Positions 51,831 through 60,836 of a DNA stretch of 64,000 nucleotides are shown here, in pieces; within the stretch, counting starts at the first letter, position 1, and the number at the start of each line of letters is the position of its first letter. A model generated the notes under the pieces. That model saw only the letters and a program-made list of their open reading frames with translations, searched no databases and was not told the DNA's origin. Both the position numbers and the translations under genes were made by a program. Source of the DNA: Thermoproteus sp. CP80. GTDB lineage: Archaea > Thermoproteota > Thermoprotei > Thermoproteales > Thermoproteaceae. Location: NCBI RefSeq assembly GCF_002077075.2, contig NZ_LCWM02000001.1:6724-70723 (forward strand), given 5' to 3'.

Positions 51831-52282
51831 GGCTTATAGACGTAAGGGGAGTTGAGGTTGACGTCGGGGACAGGAGGCACGTGGTGGACGTCCTCGGCGG
51901 AGGGGCCCAATCCGAGGAGGGCAGGAGCGGCAGGACCCTCCTGAGGATCACGATAGCCGCCGAGGTGGACGGCGTAAGGCGCGACTACATAATGACCTTC
52001 GGCAGGTATGGCAGAAACAACGCGGCCGTGGGCTACGCCGTAGCGAGGGCCGACGCGCCGGGAGGCAGGGAGGCAGACGCCGAGAGGCTCTCGGCGCTGA
52101 TCAAGGCCCTCACGGGGAGGGAGCCGAGGATACGCCGAATGAAGGACGGCACAATAATGATAGAATGCGGCAGAGAGCATCTGGAGGGCTTCATGCGCTA
52201 CGCCGAGCTCGCAGAGGCCATAGCGAGGTGGCTGGAGGAGACGGGCCGCCGAGGTGGCCGGAGAGCGGGTGCAGATAGATGA
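51818..52282 (+). CDS. PaRep2-associated module (154 aa)
   Basis: GTG 51818 overlaps the PaRep2b stop by 13 bases. The segment HVVDVLGGGAQSEEGRSGRT, NNAAVGYAVARADAPGG and EHLEGFMRYAELAEAIARWL resembles a unit that I associate with PaRep2 proteins, here as a separate downstream ORF. The last 12 residues (GRRGGRRAGADR) are not native-looking: they read through an inverted copy of part of the primase gene. Confidence 0.6.
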   Translation: MGSLRLIDVRGVEVDVGDRRHVVDVLGGGAQSEEGRSGRTLLRITIAAEVDGVRRDYIMTFGRYGRNNAAVGYAVARADAPGGREADAERLSALIKALTGREPRIRRMKDGTIMIECGREHLEGFMRYAELAEAIARWLEETGRRGGRRAGADR

Positions 52283-52295
52283 AGATACCGGCCTC
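52248..52295 (+). repeat. 48-bp inverted duplicate of a primase gene segment, left arm
   Basis: The first 34 bases (52248-52281) are identical to the reverse complement of 52574-52607; the next 14 continue the match with three mismatches. The arm forms the 3' end of the PaRep2 module ORF in a different reading frame from the primase. Confidence 0.9.
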
Positions 52296-52328
52296 CGCCG
52301 ACGGGGGCGCGTCGGGCGTAGCAAACCT

Positions 52329-53594
52329 CTACAGAAGGCCTCTTTTCCTCCTCAACACCACGTCCAGGAAGTCATCCCTGACGGGCTCGTAGACCCTTTT
52401 GTAGAAGCGCTGCTGGCTTTCGAGGACCTCTCTGGGGAACGACGAGACGTACTCGACGGCCGCCTCCCAGGCTCTCTGGTACGGCACCACGACGTCTATC
52501 TTCCACGCGACCTCCCTGTCGTAGTCCTGCGGCCTCTGGGGCTTGCCGCCTATCGTGAAGAGGCCGGTGTCCCCATCTATCTGCACCCGCTCTCCGGCCA
52601 CCTCGGCGAATTCCCTCCTCGCCTCGCCCCCGCCTGCGGGAGGCGCCGCCCCTCCTCCGGCGCCCTTCCTAACGACGGAGGGGCCGTAGTGTTTAGCCCA
52701 GGCGTAGAATATGGCCCTGTTGAGGCCGAAGGACTTGGCCTTGTCGAGATCGCCGTAGAGGACGAAGTAGCGCGCCGCCTGGAGCAACGCCATGACTTGA
52801 AACCGCCCGATCCTCGCGGAGACCTCCCGCCCGCCGACGGAGGCGCGTCCGCCGGCCGGCTCGTACTCGGCCAGGGCCGTCTCGACGAGCGTGGCCGCCT
52901 CGCCGGGCTCCACGCGATTGTAGCACCCCTCCTCGTGCCTCGGGCTGTCTGGATTCGCCCAGTCAGGGGAGAAGGCCGGGAGCTTGTCCACGGGTATGCA
53001 GACCGCGGCGTAGTTCAGCGCCCTATGCAGCGAGAGCGGCGCGGTGAAGACCCTCTTGGGGTCTATCAAGTCCTCCACCTTGAGGACGCCGCCCGAACGC
53101 TCGGAGAGGTCCTTGAGGGCGGGCCCGGCCCTCCTGAGGACGTATCTCACCAGCGCGCGGGCCTCCTCGAAGGGCCTCCTCCCGGGCAGAGCGCCTTCGT
53201 TTATCCTGACGTGTATCCCCTCGCCGGACCAGAGGACGTACACGGATCTGGATACGCCGAGTCTATCCAGCTCCGAGATGACGATCTCGGCGGCCCTCAC
53301 GGCGAATTCCCACCTGTCTATGGTCGCGTCTATGTCGAAGAAGGGCGTGTACGCCTTTATCCTCGCGTCGTCCACGTCCTCTCTGCCCTCCACCTTTCCG
53401 TAGAGGGCCGCAGTCGCGTAGAAGGACCTGGCCCCCAGCTCCCCGGCCAATCTGGCTACGTCGTCCGGCGACTTAATCGAGAGAGGTCTCCCCGACTTGT
53501 CGTAGCGGGTGAACGCCTTGCCGTAGACGGCGGCCCAGCGGCCCCGCGAGAAGTTGAAGATCTCCCTCTTGACCGTCTCCCTTGCGTAGTACAT
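52329..53594 (-). CDS. Archaeo-eukaryotic primase (PriS-like) protein
   Basis: 421 residues. AEP motifs in order: PFFDIDAT (metal-binding DxD near residue 90), SGEGIHVRI (near 126) and the late APLSLHRALNY (near 188). The C-terminal half (after about 230) has a helical region, an Ala/Gly/Pro linker (KGAGGGAAPPAGGG) and a final helical domain. The core matches the primase small subunit, but its location next to PaRep2 genes and its extra C-terminal domain fit a non-housekeeping copy (inference). ATG 53594 lies about 25 nt from an aataaa box inside the marC 3' end. Confidence 0.8.
   Translation of the reverse strand: MYYARETVKREIFNFSRGRWAAVYGKAFTRYDKSGRPLSIKSPDDVARLAGELGARSFYATAALYGKVEGREDVDDARIKAYTPFFDIDATIDRWEFAVRAAEIVISELDRLGVSRSVYVLWSGEGIHVRINEGALPGRRPFEEARALVRYVLRRAGPALKDLSERSGGVLKVEDLIDPKRVFTAPLSLHRALNYAAVCIPVDKLPAFSPDWANPDSPRHEEGCYNRVEPGEAATLVETALAEYEPAGGRASVGGREVSARIGRFQVMALLQAARYFVLYGDLDKAKSFGLNRAIFYAWAKHYGPSVVRKGAGGGAAPPAGGGEARREFAEVAGERVQIDGDTGLFTIGGKPQRPQDYDREVAWKIDVVVPYQRAWEAAVEYVSSFPREVLESQQRFYKRVYEPVRDDFLDVVLRRKRGLL
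52560..52607 (-). repeat. 48-bp inverted duplicate, right arm (inside primase gene)
   Basis: Codes for AEVAGERVQIDGDTGL in the primase C-terminal region. The 264 bp between the arms holds the last part of the primase gene and its stop. Confidence 0.9.
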
Positions 53595-53606
53595 GTATGT
53601 GCCGGC

Positions 53607-54197
53607 CTAGGCCTTTATTAGGCCGAGGAAGCCGTCTGCGATCAGCTGGACGGCCCAGGCGGCCACTATGAGGCTGAAAAACCTCGAGAATATCTTGAGG
53701 GTATTACTTCCCACAAGCTTGATCAGCAGGAGGGAGTACCTCATCGTGGCGTAGGTCAGCGCGGAGGCCACCGCTATGGCCAGCACCAGCGAGAAGAGGT
53801 TGTAGTAGGTGGCCATCACTATCACCGAGGTTATGGCGCCCGGCCCCACCAACATGGGGGTGATTATGGGCACGACCACGTAGTCCTCGGGGTTTATGCC
53901 CATGGTGCGCGGCGCCCCCTCCCTCAATATGTCCACGGCTATGACGAGCAGGAGTATGCCGCCCGCCGCCCTGAAGCCGTTGATGTTTATATTGAAGACG
54001 TAGAATATGTAGGGGCCGGCCAACGCGAAGAGCAGGAGCAGCGCCGGCACCGTCGCCGCGACGAGCTTGAGGAAACGCCCGTAGAGCCTCTCGTAGTTGG
54101 GGATCACGGCCAGCAGAGGCACGGCGCCGAGAGGGTCTATTATGGCGTAGAGCTGTGCCGCGCCGATAAGCGCATCCGCCAGCGAGAACGGCTCCAC
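53607..54197 (-). CDS. MarC-family integral membrane protein
   Basis: 196 residues, six hydrophobic helices, with the family landmarks IDPLGAVPLLAV near the start and ITPMLVGPGAITSVIVMA in the middle. The role of MarC proteins is unclear despite the name. GTG 54197 lies about 24 nt from a ttaaata box, so it has its own promoter after cren7. Confidence 0.88.
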   Translation of the reverse strand: MEPFSLADALIGAAQLYAIIDPLGAVPLLAVIPNYERLYGRFLKLVAATVPALLLLFALAGPYIFYVFNININGFRAAGGILLLVIAVDILREGAPRTMGINPEDYVVVPIITPMLVGPGAITSVIVMATYYNLFSLVLAIAVASALTYATMRYSLLLIKLVGSNTLKIFSRFFSLIVAAWAVQLIADGFLGLIKA

Positions 54198-54226
54198 GCG
54201 AGGGGCGGCGCCCGCCTATTTAAGCC

Positions 54227-54403
54227 TCACGGCGGCAGCCTCGCCACGACCTTCCTCACCCTCCTCCCGTCGGGGGTTTTGAACGACGCTATGACGACGC
54301 CCGGCTTCCCGGGGGGCTGGAGCACCCAGACCTTTTCGGGCTTGAGGAGGTACTTCTTGCCTCCCACCTCCACCTCGAACTCCCTATCCAGGAGCTCGGA
54401 CAT
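54227..54403 (-). CDS. cren7: Cren7-type chromatin protein (58 aa)
   Basis: ATG 54403 to TGA 54227. The product has the Cren7 layout: a charged first strand ([20 protein letters not shown]), [20 protein letters not shown] and a final [18 protein letters not shown]. Cren7 is a small SH3-like protein that binds and bends double-stranded DNA throughout Crenarchaeota. The [10 protein letters not shown] core and length match Thermoproteales members. A cttttaaat box lies about 28 nt upstream. Confidence 0.9.
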   Translation of the reverse strand: MSELLDREFEVEVGGKKYLLKPEKVWVLQPPGKPGVVIASFKTPDGRRVRKVVARLPP

Positions 54404-54474
54404 ATGGAGTATTGTGGAGAGGATTTAAAAGCTAGATCCGGCGGCCGAGGCGGAAGGCCGGCTGAAGACCTCGC

Positions 54475-55587
54475 TCAATCTTCGGACAGCAGCCGCCTCA
54501 CCACGGCGTAGTAGAACGCTGTGCTGAACAGCGCCGTGAAGAATAGAGTGGAGGCGAGCGCCGTGTAGATGGTTGCTGGAGGCATCTCGATCAGCTGGTT
54601 GACCAACTGCGCCACGGGGATCCCGCCGCCTCCGGACACGAACATGTAGGGGTATCTAGCCCCGTCGTTGACGTACTCCATGAGGACCATGACAGCCTCG
54701 GCCAACACTCCCGCTACAACTGTCGCCAGCTTGGCTACTCTGCCCCTCAGGGCCTCGTAGAAGGCGTAGAGGGCGACCGCGCCGAGCGCCACGACCAGCG
54801 CCAACGCGGCGTAGAAGGCGGGGTAGAAAAGAGCGCTGGGCGGATCGTAGCCCAGGAGAGGGCCGGCGATGTTGGCCGCTATGTAGGGGTCGTATCTCTC
54901 CAGCACCGCGAAGTAGTAGCCGCCGGCAACGGCTTGAGGCACCAGCAGGGCGAGCCCCACGCCAAGCGACATCTTTATCCCCTCTAGGCCGGCCTCCTTC
55001 CTGGCGACCAACACGGCGGCTAGGACGAAGGCGCCTATATCGACCGCGCCTATTATGGTGTGGGCTATTAGGGGCGGGTACAAGGGGTTCGCGAAGGCGT
55101 CTATGGGCTCGAAGCCGGGGTTTAGGAACTGGGGGTTGTTCAGCTCGGCGAATAGGTACCTAAAGCCTATGGGCACCAGCAACACGGAGGCCGCCAGGGG
55201 GATGCCCAACGCGCTGTGCGCCCTAGGCCCTATCCTGCCCCAGAGGTGCCAGTAGGCCGCTATAAGCGGTATGCTCGCAACTATCCCCACCAACGCTATG
55301 GCTATGGGGTAGAAGTCGGCCCTCGTGAATATGGCGGTCATGGAGGGGAAGGCAGAAGCCATATATACCGTGAGTATGGTGGCCCAGACGCCGGCGAAGA
55401 GGTCCGTGGCCACCATCAGTCTGAACATGTCGCGGGCCAGGCCGTCGAGCCTCTCGTCGTTGCGCCTATAGGCCAGATATCTAACTACGACCGTCAGAAT
55501 CGCGGCGCCTATTATCACGTTGACGAAGACCAGATGCATCTCGAGGAAGAAGCCGAGCAGGACGAAGGAGAGATAGGCGCTATTCAT
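54475..55587 (-). CDS. cydB: Cytochrome bd-type oxidase subunit II (CydB-like)
   Basis: 370 residues with about nine hydrophobic segments, following cydA with an 8-base overlap. Sequence similarity by eye to subunit II is weak, as usual for archaea; the call rests on position, size and the repeated membrane-helix pattern starting YLSFVLLGFFLEMHLVFVNV. Subunit II packs against CydA in the membrane quinol oxidase. Confidence 0.8.
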   Translation of the reverse strand: MNSAYLSFVLLGFFLEMHLVFVNVIIGAAILTVVVRYLAYRRNDERLDGLARDMFRLMVATDLFAGVWATILTVYMASAFPSMTAIFTRADFYPIAIALVGIVASIPLIAAYWHLWGRIGPRAHSALGIPLAASVLLVPIGFRYLFAELNNPQFLNPGFEPIDAFANPLYPPLIAHTIIGAVDIGAFVLAAVLVARKEAGLEGIKMSLGVGLALLVPQAVAGGYYFAVLERYDPYIAANIAGPLLGYDPPSALFYPAFYAALALVVALGAVALYAFYEALRGRVAKLATVVAGVLAEAVMVLMEYVNDGARYPYMFVSGGGGIPVAQLVNQLIEMPPATIYTALASTLFFTALFSTAFYYAVVRRLLSED

Positions 55588-57226
55588 GGCTCCCCCTCAG
55601 CCTATCTATCAAGCCGGGCCTGGTGGCCGTGTAGTACATGGCCGCGATGCCTAGAGCGGCTATGGCGGCCAGCACCGCCGCGACGAACGCGGCAAAACCC
55701 GGCGTCACGTCGACGCTCGTCACGACCTCGTTTGTGGTGAACAGCCCGTAGACGGTCCAAGGCTGTCTTCCGACCTCTCTCGCCGCCCAGCCCGCAACGG
55801 CGGCCACGGCGGACAGGACGGCCATCGCCGAGGCGAGGAACGGAAGGACGTTGTTCTTGCCCACAACGGGCCCGAGCAATTTGAAGTTTATGAAGTCGGC
55901 CGCCGCAGAGAGCACGGGCACCCTTATCAAGTATGTGAATAGGGTAAGCAACGCGGCGACGGCAAGCAGTATGCCGGATCCCACCATGGTGTAGTACATG
56001 GCGCTCACCAGCGGCGCCAGCGGCTCCAGCGAGGCGACGGCGGCCCTGCAGTTGCTCGCCAAGGCGGCGTTCGCCAGAGGCCCGAGATAGCTGAGCGCCT
56101 GGGGGTCGAGCTGCCCGTACAGCTGGCCGAACGTCGTGTTGCCCAACGCGCCGCACTGCTGGAGGTAGTACTGGAACCCGTATATGGGGTGGCTGGGGTT
56201 GCCGTAGGCGAAGAGGGCCTCAACGGGGTCGTTGAAGGAGTAGCCGTATACCTCCTGGCCTCCGGTGAGCGCCACCAACGCGGTGAACTTGAGGGGCTGG
56301 TACCTCACCACGTCGTCGCCCATGAAGTGGCCCGCCACGGGCTGAGCTATGAGCACGACGACCATCACCCATAGGAGGGGCTTGAGGAGCTTTACGTATT
56401 TCTCGTCCCTAGTCTTCAGATACCTCGCCGACAGGGCCAGCGCCACTGCTCCGACGCCTACGGCATACGCCGCGAGCAGGGTGTGGACGGTGGTGCTTAT
56501 CGCGTCGGGGTTGGCCAGCGGCAGCCAAGGATCCGCGAAGAAGGGCCCGACCGACTGCGTGAAGTTGACGCTCGTCAGAGCGGCCGAGCCCGCGCCAGCC
56601 AGCGTGTGGTTCATGACAAGCGCGGCGAGGGTCAACGCGGTCGTGAGGTTCGCCGCGTCGGGGCCGTATGTAGGCAGGAAGGGATAGAGGGCCTTCGGTA
56701 TCCCGCCGGCGCCCCACGGGACGTTCATCCAGGCGTTTACGGTCAGGATGAAGTAGCCCGAGAGAGATCCCAGGGCCCAGGCGGCCAACAATATCGACAG
56801 GGTATATCTAGCCCGCCACCTCCCGATAGCCAGGACGAAGAGACCTAGGAGCACCGCCTCGCCTATGAAGGCTATCGTGGCCTCGTAGAACAGAGGGACG
56901 AAGCCGGACGACGAGAACAGCAATATGCTGGTAGGCCATATTTCCAGAAGGCCGAACTCGACCACCGTGCCGGTCACGACGCCCAGCGCGAAGTTGACGG
57001 CCCAGACCGCGGTCATCATCTTGGCGTACTTCAGATACAGCCCGTCCCCCGTTCTGTGCCATTTGACGAGCCACGCCAAGATGGCAAGAGGAAGGCCCAA
57101 CGTCAGCGAGACGAAAACCGCGTGTAGGTATATGCCGAAGGACGAGATAGCCAAGGCGTTGTTGGCGCTCGCAGTATGCGAATACAAGATGTCCAGACCC
57201 GATCCGCCTCCGATGGAGGGGGTCAT
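55580..57226 (-). CDS. cydA: Cytochrome bd-type quinol oxidase subunit I
   Basis: 548 residues, about nine to ten membrane helices. IYLHAVFVSLTLGLP places the high-spin haem ligand His (H35), GVVTGTVVEFGLLEIW is a core element, and AAREVGRQPWTVYG is the GRQPW landmark after the Q-loop. The enzyme oxidises quinol and reduces oxygen to water, often at low oxygen. A tttttaaag box about 27 nt upstream of ATG 57226 drives the cydAB operon. Confidence 0.9.
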   Translation of the reverse strand: MTPSIGGGSGLDILYSHTASANNALAISSFGIYLHAVFVSLTLGLPLAILAWLVKWHRTGDGLYLKYAKMMTAVWAVNFALGVVTGTVVEFGLLEIWPTSILLFSSSGFVPLFYEATIAFIGEAVLLGLFVLAIGRWRARYTLSILLAAWALGSLSGYFILTVNAWMNVPWGAGGIPKALYPFLPTYGPDAANLTTALTLAALVMNHTLAGAGSAALTSVNFTQSVGPFFADPWLPLANPDAISTTVHTLLAAYAVGVGAVALALSARYLKTRDEKYVKLLKPLLWVMVVVLIAQPVAGHFMGDDVVRYQPLKFTALVALTGGQEVYGYSFNDPVEALFAYGNPSHPIYGFQYYLQQCGALGNTTFGQLYGQLDPQALSYLGPLANAALASNCRAAVASLEPLAPLVSAMYYTMVGSGILLAVAALLTLFTYLIRVPVLSAAADFINFKLLGPVVGKNNVLPFLASAMAVLSAVAAVAGWAAREVGRQPWTVYGLFTTNEVVTSVDVTPGFAAFVAAVLAAIAALGIAAMYYTATRPGLIDRLRGSHE

Positions 57227-57611
57227 GTGGAGATTTACGTTATAACCTTTAAAAATTAAATCTATATAGAATAGAGCAGTAATAAATATATATTAAAATT
57301 AACTTAACTTATGCAACCTGGAGATATCGTGGAGACTATATAGTTATATTGAAATCGAATCTAAAACTAGTTCATTAACATAATGATTTTGAGATCGCAG
57401 GAGTTGCGGCCTTGGGTCCGATAAGCCCATGATTAGGTCCGGCGAATGTGTAGAGAATTGCCAACGACATTAATGTACGCTTGGCCAAAGCCCGTAGGAG
57501 AGTCGCTGAACAGAATGCCGGTAATCCGTATAATATACAATTTCAACCGATCGGTGAGATCCGCCCCATCTCGATGGCCCACGTGCGCCTAAGCCCCATC
57601 TGACGCGTCCG
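57227..57611. other. AT-rich intergenic region upstream of cydA
   Basis: 385 bases holding the cydA promoter (near 57250) and then AT-rich DNA to about 57390, followed by mixed sequence. No ORF with coding character and no clear tRNA or box C/D pattern was found. Confidence 0.6.
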
Positions 57612-59075
57612 CTACGCGGCCATGTACTTTCTCCATATATCGATGGCGTATCCCGGCGTCGGCTTTCCTCTCACCAGTCTGAACGTCCTCGTCCCGTCCT
57701 GCCGGACCTCGGGCACCAGCAACACCGCTCTCTCCCTATAGCGGTCTAGGAATCTATTTAGGAAGTCCTGTAGGAAGGTCACATAGAAGACGTTCACACC
57801 AGAATCCACTAGCGCCGCGATGACCTCCTCGGCGACTACAGACGCCTCAACTTGGTTTGTGGATGAGAACGTCTCGTCCATCAGGACGTAGTCGCCCCGC
57901 CTTAGGCCCTCGACTATGGCGCTGAGCCTCTTGACCTCCTCCTCGAATTTGCCATACGAGAGCGTTCTATCCTCCCGACGCGGGAAGTGCGTATAGACCG
58001 CGCCTGTAGAGGGCAGCGCGAATTCGTCCGCGGGGACGAACAGCCCGGCCCTCGCGAGGACCAACGACTGGCCTACCGCCTTCAGGAAGGTGGTCTTGCC
58101 TCCCCTATTCGCGCCGGTCACCACCACGGCGAATCCTCCCTCAGCCTTCACGTCCAGGTCGTAGGGCACGGGCCTAGACCCGGCGGAAATCGACAGCGAT
58201 AGGCAGTGCATGCCGCTGAACTTCAGCGCGCCCTTGGACAGCCGCGGGTACGCCGCGGGCAGGCCCAGCTTCTCGAAATAACCGCTGAGGTTTATTGCGC
58301 CTACGTAAAACGCCAGTTGCCTCCGCAGGTCCTGGAAGAAGGAGTCCAGATGCTTGAACGCCTTGAAGATCGTGGAGGCGGCGTTCGCCAGGACCCACTT
58401 CCTTATGTCGTCAAGTATGTAGGCGCCCGCCTCATCTCTCGGGTCCAGCCGATATACATATTCGTCCCTCCTCAGCACCTTCGAGAGGATATTGCTCTCC
58501 CCTTTCCTGGGCACCAGCAGGACGGGGTCTTCGAGGCTGTTTAGCTCGCCTATCCTGACCGAGAACTGGACTCCGTTTTCGAACCGCAGTACTTTGACGA
58601 GCTCTTGCGCCGAGGCTAGGAACTCGTCGTTTATATTGTCCAAGACGGACTTGGACATCTGCCTGAAGGCCTCCGAGGAGAAGGCGGTTGATTTCAAGAC
58701 CGCCAGCACGTCGCGCAGAGACGCCACCATTACCTCCAGCCCGTTGACAGCCTCGTGCACCACGACCGCGGGGTCGTGTGGCCTGAACAGAAAGACCCTC
58801 CTCCGCACCGCGTCAACCGTCTCGTTGGCGATCCTGTAGAGGCCCAACACTGCGTCTCTATTCCTCAAGGCGTCCCTGACGGCGTCCTGCCTGTAGCTGA
58901 TGGAGTCAGGCGAGGCGTCGGCGAGGAGGAGGACCTCCCTCCAGACCTCGGCCACCAGCTCGTCGCCTCCCGACGCAGCGGCCACTATCTTGTCCAGCTC
59001 GAGATCCCTCCGGAGGTCATCCGCGCCGGCCGCCGGCCGCGCGGCCCCCGTTCTGAGCAAGTCGAACTCTATCAT
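57612..59075 (-). CDS. MutS-like ATPase, partner A
   Basis: 487 residues. The C-terminal ABC-type ATPase has Walker A TGANRGGKTTFLKAVG (near 320), the SYGKFEEEVKRL signature, Walker B YVLMDETFSSTNQVEA and a late FVTFLQDF switch. The N-terminal 310 residues are helical and resemble the MutS core/clamp rather than the mismatch-binding domain, which is absent. No SMR nuclease domain (so not MutS2). Its start overlaps the partner gene by ATGA, suggesting a heterodimer. DNA or RNA junction binding is possible; function unproven. Confidence 0.82.
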   Translation of the reverse strand: MIEFDLLRTGAARPAAGADDLRRDLELDKIVAAASGGDELVAEVWREVLLLADASPDSISYRQDAVRDALRNRDAVLGLYRIANETVDAVRRRVFLFRPHDPAVVVHEAVNGLEVMVASLRDVLAVLKSTAFSSEAFRQMSKSVLDNINDEFLASAQELVKVLRFENGVQFSVRIGELNSLEDPVLLVPRKGESNILSKVLRRDEYVYRLDPRDEAGAYILDDIRKWVLANAASTIFKAFKHLDSFFQDLRRQLAFYVGAINLSGYFEKLGLPAAYPRLSKGALKFSGMHCLSLSISAGSRPVPYDLDVKAEGGFAVVVTGANRGGKTTFLKAVGQSLVLARAGLFVPADEFALPSTGAVYTHFPRREDRTLSYGKFEEEVKRLSAIVEGLRRGDYVLMDETFSSTNQVEASVVAEEVIAALVDSGVNVFYVTFLQDFLNRFLDRYRERAVLLVPEVRQDGTRTFRLVRGKPTPGYAIDIWRKYMAA

Positions 59076-60556
59076 TTGACCACCTCCCTTATCTTTCCGT
59101 AGGTGAGCTGGTACCGCCTAGCGATCCTAGCGGCCATGTACTCCGCCGGCGGCCGTCCCGGCGCTATCACGTATGAGGGTCTCTCGGGATCCTCCGGGGA
59201 GGGCTGCGCCACGAGGGTTATGACGCCGTCGAGGTCGGCGGCTTTGTGCAGAAACGTGACGAAAAGGCAGTACGAGCCTCTTTTCGCCAGCTCCTCGAAG
59301 AAGAGCCTCGTCAAGAGGAGCCCCTCGTCTGAGGTCGTGTTTGAAAACAGCTCGTTCGTTATGACCAGAGAGCGGCTGTCGGCCCTCTCTATAATCGCCT
59401 TAGCCCGCGCGACGTCCAGCTCGAGTCTGCTCAAGCTCTCCTCCACGTCCTCCTCCACGGGATATGCCGTCATTATGGAGGAGAAGAACGGAATCTTCGC
59501 CTCGACGGCGGGCACTGGGAGTCCCAGCTTGGAGAGGAAAGCGATCTGCCCGAAGGACGTGGCAAACGTCGTCTTGCCTCCGCTGTTCATCCCAGTTATG
59601 ACGAAGATCCTCCTAGAGCCGTCGGTCTGTATGTCGTTCGGAACGGCGGACCCTCTTTTCGCCAGAAGCAGATTGTAGAACTTCCGCACGTAGATGCCGC
59701 CGTCGGTGAATGACGGTATGGTGAATCGGTATCCCATCTGCTCGAGGCTCTTCATGTAGTTTATATATATCAAATAGAACTCGGCCTCTTTTGCGAAACT
59801 GGCAATTCCACCATCTATAAAGCTTGGAAAATCCTCCGAGAATCTTCTCAGTATATCGTATTGGGTCCTATACATTTTAAAGGCACCTCTGAGAATCGCC
59901 GCGTGTATGTGGGAGGCATCGCCCGTGGTTTTTATGTACTTAACTTCGGCGCCCTGCCCATCCCCCTTGAACCTGGAGAATAGGCTGTCCACCAGCGCCG
60001 AGAGGTCCTCGCCGTGTTCCTCCCTGGTGACCCTAATTCTATCGCCCTCTATCCACACTCTGATCTTAATCTGGTCCCTGGCCTCGGCGGCCTCGCGGGC
60101 CCTTCGCCCCAGCTCGCGGAATTTCTCGCTCCCCGCGACCTCGCCTAGATATCTGGTGAAGCTCGCCAGGCCCTCGGACTCTATAGGGAGACCTCTGAGG
60201 CGGCTCCACGCGGTCTCCACCGCCTCCGTATATATCAGAGCCGCGTCCACGTGCATCCCGATCCTGTGCTCCTCGTACGCGTCCTTCTCCGTCTCGAGAA
60301 TCCTCGCGGCCTTATTGACGTGCTCCACGAACTCGGCAACTGCATCGAGGACCTCGCCCTTCAGCAAATCTCTGAATACGTTAAGCCTGAACACGGCAAC
60401 CTCCTCGTTGTCGAGCTGCTCGAGGTAGAGACTCCTCAGGAAGTCGTCGTTGCGTTTGCCGAAGATATCGCCGAGAAGCTCGTGGATTCTGAGATCGTGC
60501 GCAATCTGCTCGTCGATGCGCCTTCCCCTTCCGCCGAGAATACTAAGGTACTCCAC
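59072..60556 (-). CDS. MutS-like ATPase, partner B
   Basis: 494 residues from GTG 60556, about 22 nt from a tttaaa box. Walker A is TGMNSGGKTTFATSFGQ (near 323); Walker B reads LVITNELFSNTTSDEG, with Asn in place of the usual Asp before the Glu. Helical N-terminal part without a mismatch-recognition domain. The layout mirrors partner A, so the two probably arose by duplication and assemble together (inference). Confidence 0.82.
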   Translation of the reverse strand: MEYLSILGGRGRRIDEQIAHDLRIHELLGDIFGKRNDDFLRSLYLEQLDNEEVAVFRLNVFRDLLKGEVLDAVAEFVEHVNKAARILETEKDAYEEHRIGMHVDAALIYTEAVETAWSRLRGLPIESEGLASFTRYLGEVAGSEKFRELGRRAREAAEARDQIKIRVWIEGDRIRVTREEHGEDLSALVDSLFSRFKGDGQGAEVKYIKTTGDASHIHAAILRGAFKMYRTQYDILRRFSEDFPSFIDGGIASFAKEAEFYLIYINYMKSLEQMGYRFTIPSFTDGGIYVRKFYNLLLAKRGSAVPNDIQTDGSRRIFVITGMNSGGKTTFATSFGQIAFLSKLGLPVPAVEAKIPFFSSIMTAYPVEEDVEESLSRLELDVARAKAIIERADSRSLVITNELFSNTTSDEGLLLTRLFFEELAKRGSYCLFVTFLHKAADLDGVITLVAQPSPEDPERPSYVIAPGRPPAEYMAARIARRYQLTYGKIREVVK

Positions 60557-60836
60557 AGCCCGGCTGTAGCTGAGGTTTAAACACTTTGCGCATTAGCGTG
60601 CGACCTAACAGTATATATATCACGACGGGCCGTTGTGCTGGATGAGCCGAGGGACTTTTAACCCATGGCGAGCTCGTAGATTTTCTGACAACGGTATTGG
60701 ACGCGGCGGCGCTCCGCCAGGAGCAGTGGGCGTTGTGGAGCGCGCCGTTAGGCAATAGCCGCGGCGGCCTCAGACAGATCGGCCTACCCTGCCGATATGC
60801 GCCACTGGCCGCTGTGTTGCGCTCTACATAGTTAGG
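60557..60836. other. Intergenic region, no confident gene
   Basis: 280 bases. A gacttttaaccc box at 60653-60664 could drive a + strand transcript. A 50-codon open stretch from about 60676 to 60831 (VDFLTTVLDAAALRQEQWAL...) has no standard start codon and may be a gene remnant. Confidence 0.35.

Noticed and set aside
51048-52324. Minus-strand ORFs opposite the PaRep2 genes
   Set aside because: They are antisense shadows of GC-rich coding DNA; the plus frames carry recognisable family motifs.
60640-60700. Box C/D RNA between ggatgag and ctga
   Set aside because: No C'/D' pair and the terminal bases do not pair.
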